Assembly (NCBI GenBank): GCA_965277415.1
Contig: CBDICS010000033.1
Span: 11,669-75,668 of the forward strand
Source of the DNA: JAHDHW01 sp965277415
GTDB taxonomy: Bacteria; Bacteroidota; Bacteroidia; Chitinophagales; Saprospiraceae
Direction of reading: 5' to 3'
Length of the DNA: 64,000 nt
Both the position numbers and the translations under genes were made by a program. The notes beneath the pieces are model-generated. The model ran no database searches and had not been told where the DNA came from. It was given only the letters and a program-made list of their open reading frames with translations. Shown in pieces: positions 47,016-55,511 of the stretch (its first letter is position 1; each line of letters opens with the position of its first letter).

Positions 47016-48014
47016 TTATTTTACTAAAAACCCAAAAGCATAAGGATCATCATCGTCAATAATAATGGTATTATATCCAGTGATTTTAGCCCAACCTTCA
47101 ATACTTGGAATAATCGCATCGTAAGTTCCACATTTAGTAATTGCCTCTACTCTTCCTATAAACTGACTGCCTATGATACTTTCGTGAATAAAGGTATCTC
47201 CCTCTTTTAGTTTCCCTTTAGCCGTCCATTGCGCCATTCTAGCAGAAGTACCTGTACCACAAGGAGAGCGATCAATTGCTTTGTCACCATAAAAAACAGC
47301 ATTTCGTGCATCTGCCTCGGGAGAAATCGTTGCCCCAGTCCAAAGTAAATGGCTTAAACCTTTTATATTTTCATTTTCAGGATGTACGAAAGTATATAAA
47401 TCATTCAGTCGATCTCTTAGTATCGGACTCCATCTTATCAAATCACCAGCCGTATAGTCTTCCAATCCGGAAAAATTAGTTTGCGGATCAACAATAGCAT
47501 AAAAGTTTCCACCATAAGCTACATCGACATTTAAAATGCCCAGATCTGGGCATTCCACTTCTAGGTTCTCGCTATGAAGAAAAGAAGCAATATTTGTTAG
47601 CTTGACCGATTTTACTTTTTGTTTTTCTAACTGATACTCTATTGCTACTAAGCCTGCGGGTGTTTCAAGTCGTAATTTTCCTGGAGTTTTAGGACTTACC
47701 AAGCCTTCTTCTAAAGCAATCGTTACTGTTCCAATTGTTCCATGTCCACACATTGGAAGGCATCCACTAGTTTCTATAAACAAAACGCCAATATCATTTT
47801 CTGAGTCATGAGGAGGATACAAAATACTTCCAGACATCATGTCATGCCCTCGGGGTTCAAACATTAATCCTTTACGAATCCAATCAAATTCTTTTAAAAA
47901 ATGAAGGCGCTTTTCCATCATATTTGTTCCTTCCAATATTGGGCCTCCTCCAGCGACCAGCCGAACAGGATTTCCACAAGTATGTGCATCTACGCAGAAG
48001 AATGTTTTTTTCAT
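47016..48014 (-). CDS. 4-hydroxyproline 2-epimerase (proline racemase family)
   Basis: 332 aa. The two catalytic Cys of the racemase/epimerase type are present: Cys89 in MCGHGT and Cys252 in DRSPCGTGT; 3-hydroxyproline dehydratases have Thr at the second position, so this is an epimerase. It converts trans-4-hydroxy-L-proline to cis-4-hydroxy-D-proline in the cytoplasm. First gene of a two-gene operon with the FAD dehydrogenase. The proline racemase alternative is less likely given the neighbouring pathway. Confidence 0.92.
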   Translation of the reverse strand: MKKTFFCVDAHTCGNPVRLVAGGGPILEGTNMMEKRLHFLKEFDWIRKGLMFEPRGHDMMSGSILYPPHDSENDIGVLFIETSGCLPMCGHGTIGTVTIALEEGLVSPKTPGKLRLETPAGLVAIEYQLEKQKVKSVKLTNIASFLHSENLEVECPDLGILNVDVAYGGNFYAIVDPQTNFSGLEDYTAGDLIRWSPILRDRLNDLYTFVHPENENIKGLSHLLWTGATISPEADARNAVFYGDKAIDRSPCGTGTSARMAQWTAKGKLKEGDTFIHESIIGSQFIGRVEAITKCGTYDAIIPSIEGWAKITGYNTIIIDDDDPYAFGFLVK

Positions 48015-48134
48015 ATTCTGTATTTAGAGTCTGTTTAAATACCGGTCTTATTGAGGAAATATAAACAACACACAATATCTTTTATATCAAATAAAAATAC
48101 TTCAATTTTCTGAGCAAATAGTGATATTATTTTA

Positions 48135-48231
48135 GCTATTCTAGAAAAAATGAAAACATTCTAAAGTATTCAATACAATCTCATTTTAGTCAATTGTTTC
48201 TCGAAATAGCATCCATCATTGAACAACTTTA
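48135..48231. repeat. palindromic dispersed element, copy 2 (degenerate)
   Basis: Arms GCTATTCTAGAAAA (48135-48148) and TTTCTCGAAATAGC (48197-48210); the core at 48163-48196 matches copies at 27125 and 63518. The right flank (to 48231) matches the right arm of the element at 59229-59387. Lies between the divergent epimerase and sigma factor genes; the rest of that 308-base gap has no gene. Confidence 0.6.
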
Positions 48232-48322
48232 ACATAATATCGTAATTTTAATATAAGACAAATGGCTTTTTTATTAGACTAAGTAATTTTACCAGGCAAC
48301 CATTTCGATCATTTATGCACCA

Positions 48323-48898
48323 ATGAGTAAGGAAAACTTTAAAGGAAATTTGCCACTATTGGAAAAAAACCTGTTAGACGGCTGCTTGAAAGGTGATCAA
48401 ACCTGTCAAAAAACTTTGTACGATACGTACAAGGTTATGCTATTTAGGGTATGTCTGAGGTATGCTAAAGATCGACAAGAGGCAGAAGATATGTTGCAAG
48501 ACGGTTTTATAAAGATATATAGTGACTTGCATCAATTTAGTTTTCAAGGACCATTAGGCGCTTGGATGAGACGAGTAGTAGTCAATGTTGCATTACAGCA
48601 TATTCGAAAGAACAAAAAATTTCAACACTCCGTGGAATTAGAGCATATTTCGAATGTGTATCAAACCAATGAGGTTGCCACGTCAAATCTAAATGCACAG
48701 GCATTAACAAAATTAATCCAAAAATTGCCGCTTGGGTATCGAACTGTTTTTAATTTATATGTAATCGAAGGTTATTCACATAAAGAGATTGCGGACATGT
48801 TAGAAATTAATGTGAATACTTCTAAATCACAATTATCAAAAGCCAAAGCAAACCTGCGGAATATTCTCCAAAAACAAGAAGTGGGTAATGAAAAATGA
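48323..48898 (+). CDS. ECF-type RNA polymerase sigma factor
   Basis: 191 aa. Region 2 with MLFRVCLRYAKDRQEAEDMLQDGFIKIY and the helix-turn-helix region 4 with LPLGYRTVFNLYVIEGYSHKEIADML. It directs polymerase to a small regulon. The next gene, 33 bases on, encodes a protein with a single membrane span, which may be its membrane-bound regulator. Confidence 0.95.
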   Translation: MSKENFKGNLPLLEKNLLDGCLKGDQTCQKTLYDTYKVMLFRVCLRYAKDRQEAEDMLQDGFIKIYSDLHQFSFQGPLGAWMRRVVVNVALQHIRKNKKFQHSVELEHISNVYQTNEVATSNLNAQALTKLIQKLPLGYRTVFNLYVIEGYSHKEIADMLEINVNTSKSQLSKAKANLRNILQKQEVGNEK

Positions 48899-48931
48899 GC
48901 GATTAATAAAAGACATTTTTAAATAAAATCT

Positions 48932-50659
48932 ATGGGCGAAGATTTACATAAAGATAATTTAGAAGATTTTTTCAAAGATTCTTTTGAGGAGCAATCTGAT
49001 TCTCCTTCTCCAGATGGTTGGGATATTCCATCAGATCAAGTTTGGGATAAGATAAATACGTCTATCAATAGCGATGACAGCAATAATGAAAGACTTGGAT
49101 TCTGGAGATATCTAAACAGAGGACTTATTTTAGTATTCTTATTAATTATTGGGACAGGGCTTATTTCGTATTTTGCTTATAATCAAAAAGACGTAACTGA
49201 TTATAATGCTAAGCCTACTGAAGATCGGGTTTTAAATAATAAGCATGAGGAAAATAATACTATACTTTCTGTTCAAGAACAGGATAATTCAAAGCAACAA
49301 TTCTCAGATTTATCAACAGAAACACAATCCGATAATAAAAAAACAACTTTAGAGAAAGGAAACAATCATACTGAACTTAATAATGCATCTCCTAAGATCA
49401 ATAAAGTAAAGCATCCAAATTCAAATAATCCTAGTTTAAGTAATTCAAAACTTCCACAAACTTCAGATGACAAGAAAGATAGAACTCCTCCCTCTTTAAA
49501 CGAGCAAAACAGTTCAGGTAATAATAATTCTAAAAAAATAAAAGAGCTTAGGACACCTAATGACAGCAACACTCCAGAAGTCACGCTCCCTATTTCTTCA
49601 AGCAAGCCAAAAGATATTGCTATCCTTACAGAAAACGATTCACCTAATTCTAGCAATGTTTCTTCTGAAGATAAAGGTAAAGGCTTGACTTCTTCGAGTG
49701 ATGTTCATTCGATGACCTCTACATCCTTGAATGATATTGAACTACTTAAGCCAATCTCAATCAAACAATCAATAGCTAAAGTTCATAGTGCAAGTCCAGA
49801 TACAATGACCTTATCCCAATTACCATTTTTTGATTTGAAACAAGGTCAAAAAAATCCCCCCTTAGAAAAGGCTAAAGGTTTTTACGCGGGGATTTCTCTT
49901 GCGCCTATATATACGTCCCGAAAAATAAATATCCATGGGAATCCTGTTATTCCAAGAGTTCTAAATCAAGCTGAAGAAGGTAAACTATCTTTTTCAACTG
50001 GTCTAAATTTCGGTTATAAAATTTCAAATAATTGGTCAATCGAATCTGGCTTTAGTTATTCTAAATTTGTACTTCAACACAATAGAAGAAAACAGGTTCG
50101 ATACACCTCAATCGGTGAGCAGGAAGTTACGCCCGGAAGATTTCAAGGAACTTATGACTTTAACTTTAGTACTTCCAGTGGAGACATTGATACTGACATT
50201 GCGCTAACAAGAGAAGCAGGAACGGCAATTCCAGAAAACGATTTTATCAACCTCATGCTAACTGCTAATCAAAATATTAAGTATGGAAGTATTCCAATTA
50301 TTGCCAGATATCAATTTGGGAAAGGGAAATTTCAATATGGATTGAAGGCTGGTATAGTAAATCGATTTGTATTAGATGGTACTTTCCAGATTGAAAATGT
50401 AAGCGTCCTTCGTTCTGATATCAGCTTAGTTTTGACTGATCGTATTTATAAACCTCGGCCAATTAAAAACATTGAAAAATATCATTTAGACTTTCTTGTT
50501 GGAGCTGGACTCAGTTATAAACTTAATCAGCATACATGGTTTTATATTGAGCCTACTTTTACACATGGTATCAATTCTTTTCCACTGTTTGAAACTCCAA
50601 ATTTTAAAACTTTATTGGTTACTACTTCTATTGATTTTGGATTTAATTATTTGTTTTGA
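48932..50659 (+). CDS. single-span membrane protein with C-terminal beta-barrel-like domain
   Basis: 575 aa. The cytoplasmic N-terminus (residues 1-60) has DGWDIPSDQVWDKI, a pattern seen in proteins encoded after ECF sigma factors; one membrane helix is at about 63-83. A long Ser/Asn/Lys-rich disordered linker (about 90-300) follows, then an outer-membrane-barrel-like domain from about 305 (GFYAGISLAPIYTSRK to SIDFGFNYLF). The layout suggests a protein spanning the periplasm, perhaps an anti-sigma-linked sensor. No motif proves it. Confidence 0.8.
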   Translation: MGEDLHKDNLEDFFKDSFEEQSDSPSPDGWDIPSDQVWDKINTSINSDDSNNERLGFWRYLNRGLILVFLLIIGTGLISYFAYNQKDVTDYNAKPTEDRVLNNKHEENNTILSVQEQDNSKQQFSDLSTETQSDNKKTTLEKGNNHTELNNASPKINKVKHPNSNNPSLSNSKLPQTSDDKKDRTPPSLNEQNSSGNNNSKKIKELRTPNDSNTPEVTLPISSSKPKDIAILTENDSPNSSNVSSEDKGKGLTSSSDVHSMTSTSLNDIELLKPISIKQSIAKVHSASPDTMTLSQLPFFDLKQGQKNPPLEKAKGFYAGISLAPIYTSRKINIHGNPVIPRVLNQAEEGKLSFSTGLNFGYKISNNWSIESGFSYSKFVLQHNRRKQVRYTSIGEQEVTPGRFQGTYDFNFSTSSGDIDTDIALTREAGTAIPENDFINLMLTANQNIKYGSIPIIARYQFGKGKFQYGLKAGIVNRFVLDGTFQIENVSVLRSDISLVLTDRIYKPRPIKNIEKYHLDFLVGAGLSYKLNQHTWFYIEPTFTHGINSFPLFETPNFKTLLVTTSIDFGFNYLF

Positions 50660-50682
50660 TTTCTATGTAGAAATCTAGTTCT

Positions 50683-50751
50683 AAACGAAATCATTTGGTG
50701 GAGGTTTACTAAACTAACTAGGGCTAAATAGCTCAATTAGTTTAGTAAACC
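50683..50751. repeat. GGTTTACTAAACT hairpin repeat, copy 2
   Basis: Same prefix as copy 1, then GGTTTACTAAACT (50703-50715) and AGTTTAGTAAACC (50739-50751); the stem here extends two more bases. 24 bases after the preceding stop, so it may act as a terminator. The rest of the 321-base gap has no gene. Confidence 0.75.
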
Positions 50752-50980
50752 ATTTATTTTTTACAAAAAAATCTGAACCTCAGGCAACCTTTATTCAAAT
50801 TATTACACCAGAATAGTGAGACTCGAAGACCAAACCCCTAAGATACTTTTAAGGGCCATTATTTAATCCTTGTCCCTGAAAAACAAGTGTCTTTAAGTAT
50901 AGCTATACATTTCTAAACCATATTATCTACAGTCTTTAATTTTATTATAAAGGCAATTAAATTGTTTAAAAATCAAAGAA

Positions 50981-51709
50981 ATGAAAAATTTAGTATTTGT
51001 TTTAACAGCCATTTTCACTATCGGATTTTTATCTTCTTGCAATAAAGGGGATAATGATATTGCTTCTACAGAAATCTTAATCGAAGAGATTACTACCTCT
51101 TCAGACAAAGTAAATATTGCTCCACAAGATCTACCCTCTACGACTAAACTATTTATAGACGAAGAACATTTTGAGACTTATATCGAAACGGTATCTTATA
51201 TAGATGGTAAAGGTTACGAAGTTACATTAGGTACAGAAGATGTCGAGTATTTTAATGATAATGGCGAAGTATTGAGAACTCGTTCACATCCCAATAGATG
51301 TCATAGACCTGGTCCTTGTGGAGGTGGAGAGCGAATTAGAATTGCTGACCTTCCTGCTGGTATTGTTGCTTATATCTTAAACAACTACCCTGACGAAGAA
51401 ATTAAAAGAGCAAAAATTAAAGGGGATTATTATTTAGTAGGCATTACAGGGCCAACAATTCTTGTTTTCCAACTTGATAATACCTTTGTTTCGGAAGCAC
51501 CTCTATTTCGTTTTTGTAATGCTCAGCGACTTAATATTGATAACCTTCCAGATAGCATAATAGACTACATCAATGATAACTGTCCTGATGGAGAAATCAA
51601 AGCAGCTTTCAAAATACGAGGAAAAATTGTTGTCGGAATATTAACACCAAATGGTCGAAAAGTATTTGTATTCAATTTGGATGGTGAGTTTTTATTCGAG
51701 CGACCATAG
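50981..51709 (+). CDS. PepSY-like lipoprotein
   Basis: 242 aa. Lipobox FLSSC (Cys20). The mature part has two related units, IRIADLPAGIVAYILNNYPDEEIKRAKIKGDYYLVGI and LNIDNLPDSIIDYINDNCPDGEIKAAFKIRGKIVVGI, matching the PepSY-like/DUF2874 fold (LPxxIxxYIxxNYPdxxI), preceded by a third diverged unit (FETYIETVSYIDGKGYEVTLG). A Cys/Pro/Gly loop (HPNRCHRPGPCGGG) separates them. Periplasmic or outer-membrane facing; function unknown. Confidence 0.84.
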   Translation: MKNLVFVLTAIFTIGFLSSCNKGDNDIASTEILIEEITTSSDKVNIAPQDLPSTTKLFIDEEHFETYIETVSYIDGKGYEVTLGTEDVEYFNDNGEVLRTRSHPNRCHRPGPCGGGERIRIADLPAGIVAYILNNYPDEEIKRAKIKGDYYLVGITGPTILVFQLDNTFVSEAPLFRFCNAQRLNIDNLPDSIIDYINDNCPDGEIKAAFKIRGKIVVGILTPNGRKVFVFNLDGEFLFERP

Positions 51710-51773
51710 AGAGGTTTAATTCCTCCACAATCATGTTTCATAGCTTTATTAATATATAACAGGTTGATAAGTC

Positions 51774-51806
51774 AAAGGAGGTCATATGATCTCCTTTACT
51801 TTTTTT
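51774..51806. terminator. hairpin terminator between convergent genes
   Basis: AAAGGAG / CTCCTTT with an inner palindrome TCATATGA, followed by a T run to 51806 on the plus strand. It overlaps the stop of the reductase gene. Confidence 0.8.
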
Positions 51807-52746
51807 GAATTTGTTCAAAAAGATAATTTGCAGTAGCTAAATCTTCCAAAGCATGGCCCACAGATTTAAAAAGTGTGATTTCATCATTTCCTTTTCGTAG
51901 GAATGTTCTTGTACCTTTACAGATTTTAAAAAGATCCGCTTCTATATTATCTTTTTTTAAAACACCCGTTTGAATAGGAATTAGAATATCCCCTGTCTCC
52001 TTGCAAGCGCCTTCTAAATTATCGACATAAATTGTACTGCGCTTGATCACTTCATCATCTGCTTCACGAAGTGTAGGTAAATAAGAACCAACAAGGTCAA
52101 TATGCTGACCGGCTTGTAAATACATTCCTTTTATCAATGGTGTCTCACTCATTGTAGCCGCAGAAATAATATCTGCATTCCTAATTCCTATTTCTATATC
52201 TTGGACTGGTTCTACATCAAATGGATGTTCATTAAAATAAGCGGAAAGGTTTTTCGCTTTTTCAAAATTACGCCCCCATATCTGTACTTTTTTTATTGGT
52301 CGAACTGAAGCATGAGCTTCGATAAGATGGGGGGCTAAATAACCTGTACCAATCATCAACAAATTTTCACTGTCCTCTCTTGAAAGATACTGACTTGCTA
52401 GTGCAGAAGCAGCAGCGGTACGTTTAACGGTCAAAAGTCTTGCATCACATTGCATCACTGGAATTCCAGTTTTTAGTTCAAATAAAATATAAAGACCTTG
52501 AATCGTTGGCAAACCTTTTTGATCATTCTCTGGAGAAATTGTAACGAGTTTGACGCCAAGATACTGCTCATTATCCCAAGATGGCATTAACAGTAATGTA
52601 GATAGTTTTTCCGCAATTGGATTTTGAAAATTATGATGATGCCGAAGTGGTGTCGTATAGTTTGCTCCAAAAGCTTTTTTCAAAACTTCAACCAAATGTT
52701 GATAATCAATAAGATTGCTTAACTGCTGATCAGTAAGTTGGAGCAT
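51796..52746 (-). CDS. ornithine cyclodeaminase/mu-crystallin family protein, probably pyrroline-2-carboxylate reductase
   Basis: 316 aa. Family features: the LTVKRTAAASALA segment (residues about 106-118) and a Rossmann NAD(P) motif (MIGTGYLAPHLIEA). Members include ornithine cyclodeaminase, ketimine reductase and the 1-pyrroline-2-carboxylate reductase of the trans-3-hydroxyproline/D-proline pathway. Last gene in a run with two hydroxyproline genes, so reduction of a pyrroline-2-carboxylate to proline is the best inference. Confidence 0.87.
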   Translation of the reverse strand: MLQLTDQQLSNLIDYQHLVEVLKKAFGANYTTPLRHHHNFQNPIAEKLSTLLLMPSWDNEQYLGVKLVTISPENDQKGLPTIQGLYILFELKTGIPVMQCDARLLTVKRTAAASALASQYLSREDSENLLMIGTGYLAPHLIEAHASVRPIKKVQIWGRNFEKAKNLSAYFNEHPFDVEPVQDIEIGIRNADIISAATMSETPLIKGMYLQAGQHIDLVGSYLPTLREADDEVIKRSTIYVDNLEGACKETGDILIPIQTGVLKKDNIEADLFKICKGTRTFLRKGNDEITLFKSVGHALEDLATANYLFEQIQKK

Positions 52747-52773
52747 AGTGTAAATTGATTCAATTTCAAAGGC

Positions 52774-54378
52774 CTATTCTTTTCCAAAGACACCATCTAC
52801 CTGCCTCCAAATCCCTAATGGATTAGCCGACTTTAATTCCTCAGGTAATAAGTCTTGCAGAAAATCTTGATAAGCAACAGGTCTTCCAAATCGTTTTATA
52901 GCGTCTGTTCCTACAGAAGTAAATCTAGAATCTGTTGTTGCGGGATAAGGGCCTCCATGATGCATAGAATGGCAAACTTCAACACCTGTAGGCACACCAT
53001 TTAAAATCAAGCGTCCAACTTTATTTTGCAATATTTCGATAAGATTACGCTTTTCAATGAGCTCTGTGGACTCGCCCATCACTGTCCCAGTAAGTTGGCC
53101 ATTTAAACTCTCCAAAACTTCCTTGAGTTCCGCATCATCTGCACATTTTACAACCAAGGTGAAAGGGCCAAAGACTTCTTCTTTCAGGCTAGCATTATTT
53201 ATAAAATCAATTCCATTTACCATTGCCACAGCAGGTCGTCCTTCAAAGCCTGTCGTTTCTTGATCTGATTGAGCAATCAATTGAACGCCATCTTGATCCA
53301 ATAAATGATTTTTATTTTTTTCAAAATTATTACAAATTCCTTCGCTAAGCATTGTCTCTGGAGATTTATCTCGAATTGCTGTCCCTAACTCCTCAATAAA
53401 TTGATTCATTGATGCCCCTTCTTTTCCTATCAATAAGCCCGGATTAGTACAAAATTGTCCAACGCCTAAAGTTACTGAACCTGCATATTGATTCGCTATT
53501 TCTTTTCCTCTATTTTGAAGTGCATTATCTAATAATAATACTGGATTAACACTTCCCATTTCTGCAAAAACAGGGATCGGTTCTTTCCGTTTTGATACGG
53601 CATCAAAAATCGCTTTTCCTGCCTTGAATGACCCGGTAAATGCAATGGCTTTTACTACTGGATGGATTACCATCTTTTGCCCAAGATCAATTCCTGTTCC
53701 ATTCAAAGAAGAGAATACGCCATCAGGCATTCCTGTTTGTTCTGCAGCTCTTTGGATAGCCATAGCGACTAAGGCATTTGTTCCTAAATGAGATTCATGT
53801 GCTTTTACAATAACGGGACAACCTGCTGCTAAAACGGCGGCGGTATCACCTCCAGCAGTTGAAAAGGCCAAAGGAAAATTACTTGCTGTAAATACAACAA
53901 CTGGCCCTATCGGTCTCAACATTCGTCGAATATCTGATTTAGGTATTGGTTGCCGATCAGGTATTGCTTGATCGATACTTGCTTCTACCCAAGAGCCTTC
54001 TGCTGCTACCTTTGCGAATAAACGCAATTGATTAATTGTCCGACCACGTTCTCCTTTGATTCTTCCCTCCGGCAATCCAGATTCTTGCATCGCTCTTTGA
54101 ACCAAAGCATTATCCAAAATCAAAATTTCATCTGCAATAGCATTCAGGAATGCTGCTCTTTTTGCACCTGATATATTTTTATAGGATTCAAATGCCTGAC
54201 TAGCCAAATCCATTGCTTCGTCAATCTCTGTATCAGTTGCGACATTAAAACTTCCTTCAAGCACTCGCTGAAGGCCGGGTCCAAAGACATTCATTAGACC
54301 ATCTGCTGTTCCTGATTTACTTTTTCCAATGATATTTCTTCCGTCCATTATTTTTGGTTTATGATTGCCTTTTGGCAT
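52774..54378 (-). CDS. 2,5-dioxovalerate (alpha-ketoglutaric semialdehyde) dehydrogenase
   Basis: 534 aa from the ATG at 54378. ALDH family with catalytic Cys in GVGQFCTNPGLLIG and Glu in EMGSVNPVLLL; the FCTNPG context and NFPLAFSTAGGDTAAVLAAGCPV are typical of the ketoglutaric semialdehyde branch. It oxidises 2-oxoglutarate semialdehyde to 2-oxoglutarate, the final step of hydroxyproline breakdown. The frame runs 14 codons further upstream, but those codons are made entirely of the GTGATC repeat element, so the longer start is rejected. A still shorter start at 54348 (MDGRNIIG) is possible. Confidence 0.92.
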   Translation of the reverse strand: MPKGNHKPKIMDGRNIIGKSKSGTADGLMNVFGPGLQRVLEGSFNVATDTEIDEAMDLASQAFESYKNISGAKRAAFLNAIADEILILDNALVQRAMQESGLPEGRIKGERGRTINQLRLFAKVAAEGSWVEASIDQAIPDRQPIPKSDIRRMLRPIGPVVVFTASNFPLAFSTAGGDTAAVLAAGCPVIVKAHESHLGTNALVAMAIQRAAEQTGMPDGVFSSLNGTGIDLGQKMVIHPVVKAIAFTGSFKAGKAIFDAVSKRKEPIPVFAEMGSVNPVLLLDNALQNRGKEIANQYAGSVTLGVGQFCTNPGLLIGKEGASMNQFIEELGTAIRDKSPETMLSEGICNNFEKNKNHLLDQDGVQLIAQSDQETTGFEGRPAVAMVNGIDFINNASLKEEVFGPFTLVVKCADDAELKEVLESLNGQLTGTVMGESTELIEKRNLIEILQNKVGRLILNGVPTGVEVCHSMHHGGPYPATTDSRFTSVGTDAIKRFGRPVAYQDFLQDLLPEELKSANPLGIWRQVDGVFGKE

Positions 54379-54380
54379 TT

Positions 54381-54498
54381 TGATTAATGCTTCGCATTTT
54401 ATGATCGATCTTCGACCCAATAATCAATGCTTCGCATTTTGTGATCGCCTTTCCGGCTTGTGATCGCTTTGCTTGTCATTAGCGCTTTGCTAATTATA
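54381..54498. repeat. modular GTGATC-linked mini-hairpin repeat, copy 3
   Basis: Modules ATGC-TTC-GCAT (twice), GATCGATCTTCGACC, GTGATC-GCC-TTTCC-GGC, GTGATC-GCTTTGC and TAGC-GCTTT-GCTA, fully filling the gap between the dehydrogenase start and the stop of the deaminase gene. Confidence 0.75.
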
Positions 54499-55408
54499 AG
54501 TTGTCAAATTTAGATAAATCTGGTCTATTAGCAAGGCCTGTATTGATGATATTTAAAATTTCTTCTCTTTCTTTTCCTTCTAATACTAACCTTGGAGCAC
54601 GAACATATTCAGACCCCAAACCAGTTGCAGCTTCTGCTAGTTTAATATACTGTACCAATTTAGGATGAATATCTAATTCAAGTAAAGGCATAAACCATCG
54701 GTATATTTCAACAGCCTCCTCAATACGCCCTGCTTTCACTAATTTATAAATAACCACAGTCTCTCTCGGAAATGCATTTACCAAACCCGCAACCCATCCA
54801 TCGGCTCCAGCAGCTAAACATTCCAAGGCAAGGGTATCGACTCCACAATGCACCTTGAATCGATCACCGAAAGCCGTTTTAAATCGCGTCACATTAGTAA
54901 TATCTCTGGATGACTCTTTGACAGCCTTAAAGTTTTCAATCTTAGCTAATTCTTCCAACATTGGAAGCGTCACTGCGATCTTATAGTCATGAGGATTATT
55001 ATAGAGCATGATTGGCAAATTAGTATTTGCTGCAACTGCTTTAAACAGTTCTACAGTTTCTCGCGAATCTGCTTTGTATTGCATAGGTGGTAAGAGCATT
55101 AAGCCATGCGCTCCAATTTTTTCAGCTAACTGAGCTAAAGCAATTGCATCACTTGTACGACGTTCCGCAATATTGAGGATAATTGGAATATGCTCTGCTC
55201 CAATGGAAAGTGCAGCTTCTACCAACTCTTGCCGCTCATCAAAAGTAATTGTACTTGCCTCTCCTAAACTACCTCCAATAATAATTCCATCAACTCCTGC
55301 TGCAATTTGTGCTTTTAGATTATGAACATTTGCAGGGATGTCCAATTTGTGATCTGCTGTAAATTTTGTTGTAACAGCGGGATATACGCCTATCCAGTTT
55401 ACTTCCAT
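54494..55408 (-). CDS. dihydrodipicolinate synthase family protein, probable 1-pyrroline-4-hydroxy-2-carboxylate deaminase
   Basis: 304 aa TIM barrel. Schiff-base Lys in FKAVKESS, Tyr in IMLYNNP and the GSLGEAST substrate motif near the N-terminus. The DHDPS/NAL family includes the deaminase that turns 1-pyrroline-4-hydroxy-2-carboxylate into 2-oxoglutarate semialdehyde. Position next to the semialdehyde dehydrogenase supports that role over lysine biosynthesis or N-acetylneuraminate lyase. First gene of the operon, divergent from the AraC regulator. Confidence 0.92.
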   Translation of the reverse strand: MEVNWIGVYPAVTTKFTADHKLDIPANVHNLKAQIAAGVDGIIIGGSLGEASTITFDERQELVEAALSIGAEHIPIILNIAERRTSDAIALAQLAEKIGAHGLMLLPPMQYKADSRETVELFKAVAANTNLPIMLYNNPHDYKIAVTLPMLEELAKIENFKAVKESSRDITNVTRFKTAFGDRFKVHCGVDTLALECLAAGADGWVAGLVNAFPRETVVIYKLVKAGRIEEAVEIYRWFMPLLELDIHPKLVQYIKLAEAATGLGSEYVRAPRLVLEGKEREEILNIINTGLANRPDLSKFDNL

Positions 55409-55421
55409 GATTTTTTTATTA

Positions 55422-55446
55422 CAAATGTACTGGAAACTTGGGTTTC
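55422..55446 (-). promoter_or_regulatory. promoter element and possible operator before the deaminase
   Basis: The minus strand has TACATTTG (55422-55429, a -7 box) but no TTG at the usual distance. Directly upstream is the inverted repeat GAAAC-TTGG-GTTTC (55433-55446). A weak -33 region with an adjacent palindrome suits an activator-dependent promoter, and the divergent gene is an AraC activator. Confidence 0.45.
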
Positions 55447-55511
55447 ATTTTTTTACAATATTATTTTTTACTGATACTATTTTGCTTTAAATACTTATTT
55501 TATTTAAACTT

